Source: an uncultured Clostridium sp. (GTDB lineage Bacteria > Bacillota > Clostridia > Lachnospirales > Lachnospiraceae). Taken from it: DNA of 19,676 nt. The stretch spans positions 1 through 19,676 of the forward strand of contig CALAAS010000052.1 of NCBI GenBank assembly GCA_937885015.1, given 5' to 3'. How positions within the stretch are numbered: position 1 is the first letter of the stretch; the number at the start of each line of letters is the position of its first letter. The notes beneath the pieces are model-generated. The model was not told the DNA's origin, searched no databases, and worked only from the letters and a program-made list of their open reading frames with translations. Below, one piece after another: positions 14,655 through 19,676 of the stretch. The translations under genes were made by a program, and so were the position numbers.

Positions 14655-15731
14655 TTAAACGCCTTCATTCATCTTTGCCAGCTTAGCTGCCTGATCCGCC
14701 GCAATCAGGCTGTCTATGATCTCATAAAGATCACCGTCCATGATAGCATCAATCCGGTACAGCGTCAGTTTAATACGATGCTCCGTCACACGGCCCTGGG
14801 GAAAATTGTAGGTTCTGATTTTTTCCGACCGGTCGCCCGTTCCGATCTGACTGCGCCGTGCCTCTGCCTCCTCGCTCTGGCGCTTTTCCAACTCCAGATC
14901 ATACAGCTTGGAGCGCAGCAGGCGGAATGCCTTCTCTTTATTCTGCAGCTGAGATTTTTCCGTCTGGCTGTAAATCACGATTCCTGTGGGCATATGGGTC
15001 AGACGAACTGCCGAGTCGGTCGTATTGACGCACTGGCCGCCATTTCCGGAAGCTCTCATAACATCAATCCGGATATCCTTTTCGTCAATTACCACATCCA
15101 CATCCTCTGCCTCCGGCATGACGGCCACAGTAGCCGTAGACGTATGGATACGGCCGCCGGACTCCGTCTCCGGTACACGCTGTACGCGATGTACTCCGCT
15201 CTCATACTTCATCTTGGAATAGGCCCCCTGGCCGTTAATCATAAACACAACCTCTTTAAAGCCGCCAATTCCATTCTCACTGACATTCACGAGCTCCGTT
15301 TTCCAGCGATTGCGCTCTGCGAAACGCACATACATCCGGTAAAGCTCTGAAGCAAACAAAGCCGCCTCATCACCGCCGGCACCGGCCCGAATCTCTACAA
15401 TTACATTCTTATCATCATTGGGATCTTTGGGGAGAAGAAGAATCTTCAACTGCTGTTCCAGTTCCTCGATGCGCTTTTTGGCATCGCTCAGCTCTTCCTT
15501 GGCCATCTCCCGCATTTCTTCATCCGACTCCTCCTCCAGAAGGGCCAGACTATCCTCCACATCCTGTTTTGCCTTTTTATACTCCCGGTATGCCTCCACA
15601 ATGGGAGCCAGGTCGGACTGTTCCTTCATCAACTTACGAAAACGGTTGGTGTCCGCCGCCACATCCGGATTATTTAATTCCTCCATCAGCTCTTCATAGC
15701 GGATCAGCAGATCATCCAGTCTGTCAAACAT
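14655..15731 (-). CDS. prfA: Peptide chain release factor 1
   Basis: 358 residues. RF1 reads UAA and UAG and triggers peptide release. The codon-recognition tripeptide is P187-E188-T189 (PxT), which separates RF1 from RF2 (SPF). The catalytic GGQ is at 231-233, followed by CVNTTDS where many bacteria have HVNTTDS. I place the start at the ATG at 15731, one base overlapping the prmC stop (TGATG) and 6 nt after AGGAGG. The TTG codon immediately before it is an unlikely start. Its neighbour PrmC methylates the GGQ glutamine, so the pair forms one functional unit. Confidence 0.97.
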   Translation of the reverse strand: MFDRLDDLLIRYEELMEELNNPDVAADTNRFRKLMKEQSDLAPIVEAYREYKKAKQDVEDSLALLEEESDEEMREMAKEELSDAKKRIEELEQQLKILLLPKDPNDDKNVIVEIRAGAGGDEAALFASELYRMYVRFAERNRWKTELVNVSENGIGGFKEVVFMINGQGAYSKMKYESGVHRVQRVPETESGGRIHTSTATVAVMPEAEDVDVVIDEKDIRIDVMRASGNGGQCVNTTDSAVRLTHMPTGIVIYSQTEKSQLQNKEKAFRLLRSKLYDLELEKRQSEEAEARRSQIGTGDRSEKIRTYNFPQGRVTEHRIKLTLYRIDAIMDGDLYEIIDSLIAADQAAKLAKMNEGV

Positions 15732-16735
15732 CAAAAACCTCCTCTATTCCAGCGGGCCTTTACCACCCGATCCAAGCCCGGTTCATCTTTTATTGTCTCT
15801 ATGTCACGGTATCCGGCAATGTTCAGAATGCGGCTGACTGACTCCGCCTGATCATACCCGATTTCAAAATATACAGTTCCACCCTGTGTTAAATGGCGGC
15901 TGCACTGCAGCGCCAGCACCCGGTAATAATACAGACCATCCTCCTGTCCGTCCAGAGCAATCCGCGGCTCATGATCCCGTACTTCCGGCTCCAGTTCCTC
16001 GATCACCGCAGAAGGAATGTACGGCGGATTGGAAACGATCACATCGTACCTCTCCTCTTCTTCCACTTCCCGGAACAGGTTGCTCTGCAGAAGCGTCAAA
16101 CACCGCTCCGAAAGCTCCGCCCCTGGCGTCAGCTCTTTGGCCACCCAGGTTTTCATTTCCAGACGCCACGGATGTTCCGACACCTGAAAAGACCTGGAAC
16201 GCAGGGTTCCCTTTTGAATCAGGAACAACCGCCTGGCATTTTTCTTGGCAATCCGCAGTGCCCCTTCCGAAATGTCCACAGCCGTCACGTTCTCATATCC
16301 CCCCAGCACCGCCAGGCTCAGGGCGATACAGCCGCTTCCGGTACACATATCCAGAATCCGGCACGTTTTCTCCGGATGCTCCCGCAGAACCGCCTCCACC
16401 AGAGTCTCCGTATCCTGCCGCGGAATCAGCACATTTTCATCCACTGCAAATGTCAAGCCCATGAAATCCTGGTTCCCCAGAATCTGCTGCAGGGGAATCC
16501 GCAGCGCCCGTTTTTCCAGGCTCTCACAGTATGCATCCCAACCGGCCGCCAGGCGCTCCTCCCGGATCTGCTGATTCTGCTCCATATAATAGTGAACTCG
16601 ATCCAGTCCAAACGCCGCCTCCAGAAGATACCATGCATCGGTTTTCGCATCCGCAATTCCTGCCGCCTGAAGCTTTGCCGCGCTTTCCTCCAGAAGCCTC
16701 CTCCAGGTCAGACCCGTCTCATCTTTTCCCATCAT
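15731..16735 (-). CDS. prmC: Release factor glutamine methyltransferase PrmC
   Basis: 334 residues, longer than the usual roughly 280. It methylates the GGQ glutamine of RF1 and RF2 using SAM. The N-terminal helical domain covers about 1-95; the SAM-binding loop is DMCTGSGCIAL (129-139), the acidic ribose-binding strand is TAVDIS (151-156), and the catalytic NPPY is at 236-239. Residues about 170-212, between the ALRIAKKNARRL helix and the LLQSNLF strand, form an extra segment with no counterpart in standard PrmC. ATG at 16735 or 16732 could start it. It lies 30 bp after yqhQ and overlaps prfA by 1 bp. Confidence 0.93.
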   Translation of the reverse strand: MMGKDETGLTWRRLLEESAAKLQAAGIADAKTDAWYLLEAAFGLDRVHYYMEQNQQIREERLAAGWDAYCESLEKRALRIPLQQILGNQDFMGLTFAVDENVLIPRQDTETLVEAVLREHPEKTCRILDMCTGSGCIALSLAVLGGYENVTAVDISEGALRIAKKNARRLFLIQKGTLRSRSFQVSEHPWRLEMKTWVAKELTPGAELSERCLTLLQSNLFREVEEEERYDVIVSNPPYIPSAVIEELEPEVRDHEPRIALDGQEDGLYYYRVLALQCSRHLTQGGTVYFEIGYDQAESVSRILNIAGYRDIETIKDEPGLDRVVKARWNRGGF

Positions 16736-16765
16736 ACGTTCTTCATCTCTCCCAAACCAAGGCCA

Positions 16766-17731
16766 TCACAGCTGCCTGGTTTCCACGCATTCCTCAAGTG
16801 TCTCCGGAAAATTTTCCTTCAGATACGCCTTCCAGTCAAACACGGCTTCTGTCGCCGCAATTGCCACCTCGATCATGGAGTCATCCGGCTCTTTCGTCGT
16901 CAAAGCCTGCATCCACATACCGGGACGGCTTACCAAATCCATAAATTTTGAATTACTGCGCCCCGCCAGCTGCAAAATCTCATAGGAAACGCCGGCAATA
17001 ACCGGAATCAGAATAATGCGGCTGGCAATCCGGAGTGCAACACCGTCCACCCGCACAATCATAAAAAAGAAAATACTGATTACCATCACAATCAGCAGAA
17101 AGCTTGTTCCGCACCGCTTGTGCTCTTTGGAACTGATCCGGACGTTCTCCACGGTCAGAGGATGGCCGTGCTCAATACAGTTAATGCATTTATGCTCCGC
17201 GCCATGGTACATGAAGGTTCTCCGGATATCCTCCATCCTGGAAACCAGTTTAATATATAAAATAAAAATCCCGATCCGCACCAGACCTTCCAAAATGGCA
17301 ATTCCCTGTTCCGAAGGGATAAACTGCCGAAACAGTCCGGCAATGATCAGCGGCAAAATCATAAAAATCCCGATTGCCAGAAGGAAAGAAAGCACCATGA
17401 CCCCCGCCATGATCATTCCCTCCAGCTTTTCGCCGAATATCCGGTCCAGAAAGCGCTCAAACCGCCCGGGTTCCGACTCCTCATCATCCTCAAAAAAACT
17501 GGCAGAATACGTCAAAGTCCGCATTCCGATGATCATAGAATCAGCAAACCGGAAAATCCCTCTGACAAAAGGAAGCCGCAGGATTTTTGCCTTTTTGGTA
17601 ATACTTTCATACCGGTCCTTTTTAATCTCGATTTCACCGTCAGGCCGCCTGACCGCCACCGCATAATCATCGCGGTTCATCATCATAATGCCCTCAATCA
17701 CAGCCTGACCGCCAATTCCCGAATATTTCAT
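16766..17731 (-). CDS. yqhQ: DUF1385 membrane protein (YqhQ-like)
   Basis: 321 residues. The start YSGIGGQAVIEGIMMMN and the central YHGAEHKCINC (175-185) plus HKRCGTSFL (204-212) are the conserved motifs of DUF1385; their His, Glu and Cys residues suggest a metal site. Four membrane segments are predicted by eye at about 105-134, 145-163, 210-227 and 235-256. Its biochemical role is not established to my knowledge. It is commonly found beside prmC, prfA, rpmE and rho in Clostridia. The ATG at 17731 has AAAGGA upstream; I saw no convincing promoter in the gap before it. Confidence 0.9.
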   Translation of the reverse strand: MKYSGIGGQAVIEGIMMMNRDDYAVAVRRPDGEIEIKKDRYESITKKAKILRLPFVRGIFRFADSMIIGMRTLTYSASFFEDDEESEPGRFERFLDRIFGEKLEGMIMAGVMVLSFLLAIGIFMILPLIIAGLFRQFIPSEQGIAILEGLVRIGIFILYIKLVSRMEDIRRTFMYHGAEHKCINCIEHGHPLTVENVRISSKEHKRCGTSFLLIVMVISIFFFMIVRVDGVALRIASRIILIPVIAGVSYEILQLAGRSNSKFMDLVSRPGMWMQALTTKEPDDSMIEVAIAATEAVFDWKAYLKENFPETLEECVETRQL

Positions 17732-17790
17732 GCTGTCCTTTCTTTATTCACACAATGCCCAGAACAATCCGTCGTTCTGAACAGTTGTTT

Positions 17791-17834
17791 CAAAACAAAA
17801 AGGTTGAGTTTAATGTTGCCACTAAAACCCAACC
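17791..17834 (-). terminator. Intrinsic terminator after rpmE
   Basis: On the minus strand GGTTGGGTTTTA (17834-17823) pairs with TTAAACTCAACC (17813-17802), with one G-U and one mismatch, followed by TTTTTGTTTTG. It sits 17 bp after the rpmE stop codon and probably separates rpmE from the yqhQ run, with possible read-through. The remainder of the gap (17732-17790) shows another small hairpin, CAGAAC/GTTCTG at 17760-17779. Confidence 0.8.
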
Positions 17835-17850
17835 CTTACATGGTTCAAAC

Positions 17851-18060
17851 TTATTTGTCTGCGTTCAGACCGTACTTACGATTGAACTTATCAATACGTC
17901 CACGGGCAGCGGCAGCCTTCTGCTGGCCTGTGTAGAATGAATGGCACTTGGAGCAAACCTCTACGTGGATGTCCTGTTTGGTAGAACCTGTCACAAACTC
18001 GTTGCCGCAGTTGCAGACAACCTTTGCCTGATAGTAGGCGGGATGGATTCCTTCTCTCAT
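17851..18060 (-). CDS. rpmE: 50S ribosomal protein L31, zinc-binding type
   Basis: 69 residues. The MREGIHPAYYQA start, C16/C18 and C36/C39 (CNC and CSKC) zinc ligands, FYTGQQK and the GRIDKFNRKYG end are all typical of the C+ form of L31. It binds the large ribosomal subunit near the subunit interface. The ATG at 18060 has AGAGGTG upstream; the longer in-frame reading to 18183 is the untranslated leader. It has its own promoter and terminator. Confidence 0.97.
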   Translation of the reverse strand: MREGIHPAYYQAKVVCNCGNEFVTGSTKQDIHVEVCSKCHSFYTGQQKAAAARGRIDKFNRKYGLNADK

Positions 18061-18236
18061 GATTTTCACCTCTCTGAAATTTTTCTGTGCGATTTCCGAC
18101 CGCGTCTTTATTTTCTCTGCCACATGGCAGTATGTCAAGCTCTGCACACCCTGGTCCGCTCTTCCATCATTTAAGCATCCCATAACCCGTAAGGACGACT
18201 CACGCAGGTGTCAAAACTACCGTCTGATAATACAGC
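18061..18236 (-). promoter_or_regulatory. Long structured 5' leader of rpmE
   Basis: The transcript from the promoter at 18243-18271 would have about 176 nt before the rpmE start. On the RNA, ACACC (18211-18207) can pair with GGUGU (18150-18146), and inside it GUCC (18196-18193) with GGAC (18157-18154), enclosing a closed domain. A separate hairpin CUGCCA/UGGCAG lies at 18130-18117. A long structured leader fits autogenous control by L31, as described for ribosomal protein operons, but the fold here is by eye only. Confidence 0.5.
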
Positions 18237-18242
18237 CTTCTT

Positions 18243-18271
18243 ATCATACCACAGATTCCTATAAATTGCAA
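18243..18271 (-). promoter_or_regulatory. Promoter of rpmE
   Basis: On the minus strand, -35 TTGCAA (18271-18266) and -10 TATGAT (18248-18243) are 17 bp apart, with an extended TGG before the -10. It begins about 25 bp after the rho stop codon. No clear terminator lies between rho and this promoter, so some transcription from rho may also continue into rpmE. Confidence 0.8.
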
Positions 18272-18295
18272 GCATTTTCACCCATCAGAAAAAAG

Positions 18296-19676
18296 TCAGA
18301 AAAAGCGGCGTTTCCGTGTTATTTCCACAAATTCCGTGTTATTGCGCGTCTTCGAGAACAGATCCAGAATGCGTTCCACAGACTCCTCCGGTTTCTGGCT
18401 GTTGGTGGCTTTGTGAATAATATCCACTGCCTCCGCTTCTTCCGCAGTCAACAAAAGATCATCTCGCCGCGTTCCGGAACGAAGGATATCAATGGCCGGG
18501 AATATCCGCTTCTCCGATAATTTCCGGTCAAGCACCAATTCCATATTTCCAGTTCCCTTAAACTCTTCGTAAATAACATCATCCATACGGCTTCCCGTCT
18601 CAATCAGCGCCGTAGCCAATATCGTCAGGCTTCCTCCCTCCCGCATATTCCGGGCCGCACCAAAGAAACGCTTTGGCATATGAAGCGCCGCCGGATCAAG
18701 ACCGCCTGACAGAGTTCGTCCACTGGGCGGAACTACCAGGTTATAAGCCCTGGCCAAACGAGTCATACTGTCCAGAAGAATCATAACATCACGACCGTGC
18801 TCCACCAGACGCTTGGCTCTCTCAATTACCATCTCCGATACCCGCTTATGACGGTCCGGAAGTTCATCAAAGGTCGAGTAAATCACCTCCACACTGGGAC
18901 CTGTAACCGTCTCCTTAATGTCCGTTACCTCCTCCGGCCGCTCATCGATCAACAGGATAATCAGGTGCATTTCCGGATGATTGGTGGTAATCGCCGTGGC
19001 CACCTGCTTTAACAGCGTTGTCTTTCCTGCCTTGGGCGGAGACACAATCATGCCTCGCTGTCCCTTTCCGATGGGGGAAAGCAGATCCATTACCCGCATG
19101 GCAGTGGAGTTTTTCGCCCCCATCCGTTCCAGATGCAGGCGCTGATCTGGAAAAACCGGCGTCAGATTCTCAAAATTTGGCCGACGCTCCACTACACTGG
19201 TCGGATATCCATTGACGGAATTGATATAAAGCAGTGCCGCAAATTTCTCCGTAGCTGATTTAATCCGGCGGCTTCCACGCACAATATCACCGGTCTTCAG
19301 GTTAAAACGTCGAATCTGGGACGGCGCCACATACACATCATTTTCGCCCGGAAGGTAGTTCTCGCAGCGGATAAACCCGAAGCCATCCGGCATAACCTCC
19401 AGAATTCCATCTGCTTCAATCCCGCTGTCCAGATCCTGAAACTCATTTTTCAGTTCCTCAATCCGGTTTGGTCCGTCTCCCTCCGAACGGCTCACCACAT
19501 CACTCCGGTTCTCCGTTTCGCTGCGCTGTGATGCCTCATTTCGGGGCATATACTCTCCACGGAATGCGTTCTCGTTCCGAGGCGTGTACTCCCCGCGGGA
19601 CCCATTCTCGTTCCGAGGCGCGTACTCCCCGCGGGATCCATTCTCGCTCCGAGGCGTGTACTCCCCGCGGGATCCA
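18296..19676 (-). CDS. rho: Transcription termination factor Rho (5' end outside window)
   Basis: 459 codons are visible and the frame remains open at the window edge, so the N-terminus is missing. Rho is a hexameric RNA helicase/ATPase that ends transcription. Going from the N-terminus: four 12-residue RGEY/RNEN repeats, a charged Ser/Arg/Glu linker, the cold-shock-like RNA-binding domain (DGFGFIRCENYLPGEND...), the P-loop PPKAGKTT (nt 19039-19016), the Walker B region VMILLDSMTRLARAYN, the Q-loop SGGLDPAALHMPKRFFGAARN region and the R-loop FKGTGNMEL. The C-terminus is complete. An ATG at 19549 exists in frame but lies inside the repeat array, so it is not the likely start. Confidence 0.96.
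   Translation of the reverse strand, partial: GSRGEYTPRSENGSRGEYAPRNENGSRGEYTPRNENAFRGEYMPRNEASQRSETENRSDVVSRSEGDGPNRIEELKNEFQDLDSGIEADGILEVMPDGFGFIRCENYLPGENDVYVAPSQIRRFNLKTGDIVRGSRRIKSATEKFAALLYINSVNGYPTSVVERRPNFENLTPVFPDQRLHLERMGAKNSTAMRVMDLLSPIGKGQRGMIVSPPKAGKTTLLKQVATAITTNHPEMHLIILLIDERPEEVTDIKETVTGPSVEVIYSTFDELPDRHKRVSEMVIERAKRLVEHGRDVMILLDSMTRLARAYNLVVPPSGRTLSGGLDPAALHMPKRFFGAARNMREGGSLTILATALIETGSRMDDVIYEEFKGTGNMELVLDRKLSEKRIFPAIDILRSGTRRDDLLLTAEEAEAVDIIHKATNSQKPEESVERILDLFSKTRNNTEFVEITRKRRFF
19532..19675 (-). repeat. Four 36-bp in-frame tandem repeats in rho
   Basis: Units at 19675-19640, 19639-19604, 19603-19568 and 19567-19532 encode GSRGEYTPRSEN, GSRGEYAPRNEN, GSRGEYTPRNEN and AFRGEYMPRNEA. 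The first three differ from the next by only two or three bases; the fourth is more diverged. The array probably continues past the window edge. Confidence 0.93.

Noticed and set aside
15893..16951. 352-codon plus-strand frame opposite prmC
   Set aside because: The composition (Arg/Pro/His/Gln-rich) is typical of an antisense shadow and it crosses a gene boundary.
18131..18140. Second rpmE promoter with a TTGACA box within the leader
   Set aside because: A consensus -35 is present at 18138-18133 on the minus strand, but only AAAATA-like sequence is found at the -10 distance, so support is weak.

Overview
The window looks like chromosomal DNA of an anaerobic, gut-type Firmicute, most likely a Lachnospiraceae member (Clostridium cluster XIVa). 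The reasons are an O2-sensitive glycyl radical enzyme with its activase, a zinc-type L31, a DUF1385/YqhQ protein next to prmC-prfA-rpmE-rho, a class B sortase, strong AGGAGG-type ribosome binding sites and roughly 50% GC coding DNA with AT-rich intergenic gaps. The genus is inference; no rRNA or tRNA was seen.

Plus-strand half (1-6017). An AT-rich regulatory region with several palindromes and a good -35/-10 pair precedes a two-gene operon: a radical-SAM activase (364-1281) and a glycyl radical enzyme (1286-3739) that resembles trans-4-hydroxy-L-proline dehydratase (HypD). A strong terminator follows, then a densely structured 165-bp stretch: a perfect 17-bp hairpin, two 38-bp tandem repeats and another terminator-like hairpin. 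Next is a compact GntR (YtrA-type) regulator - ABC ATPase - ABC-2 permease operon with its own near-consensus promoter, ending at an apparent two-way terminator.

Minus-strand half, read right to left (19676-6049). rho enters from outside the window with a disordered N-terminus made of 12-residue tandem repeats. It is followed by rpmE, which has its own promoter, a long structured leader and a terminator. Then come yqhQ, prmC (RF methyltransferase), prfA (RF1), a dCMP deaminase and a class B sortase, all tightly packed. A new promoter then drives rmlA-rmlB-rmlD (dTDP-deoxysugar synthesis, without rmlC), glmM (amino-sugar precursor of peptidoglycan), greA, a 2-hydroxycarboxylate transporter and an EutH-family permease.

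How it fits together: one end handles fermentative hydroxyproline use, and the minus-strand block combines translation and transcription termination (Rho, L31, PrmC, RF1, GreA) with envelope precursor synthesis. I did not find a clear, entirely undescribed multi-gene system. The best leads are the repeat-built Rho N-terminus, the long hairpin before greA, the rpmE leader, the isolated EutH/2HCT transporter pair, and the Cys-rich N-terminal extension on the HypD-like enzyme.
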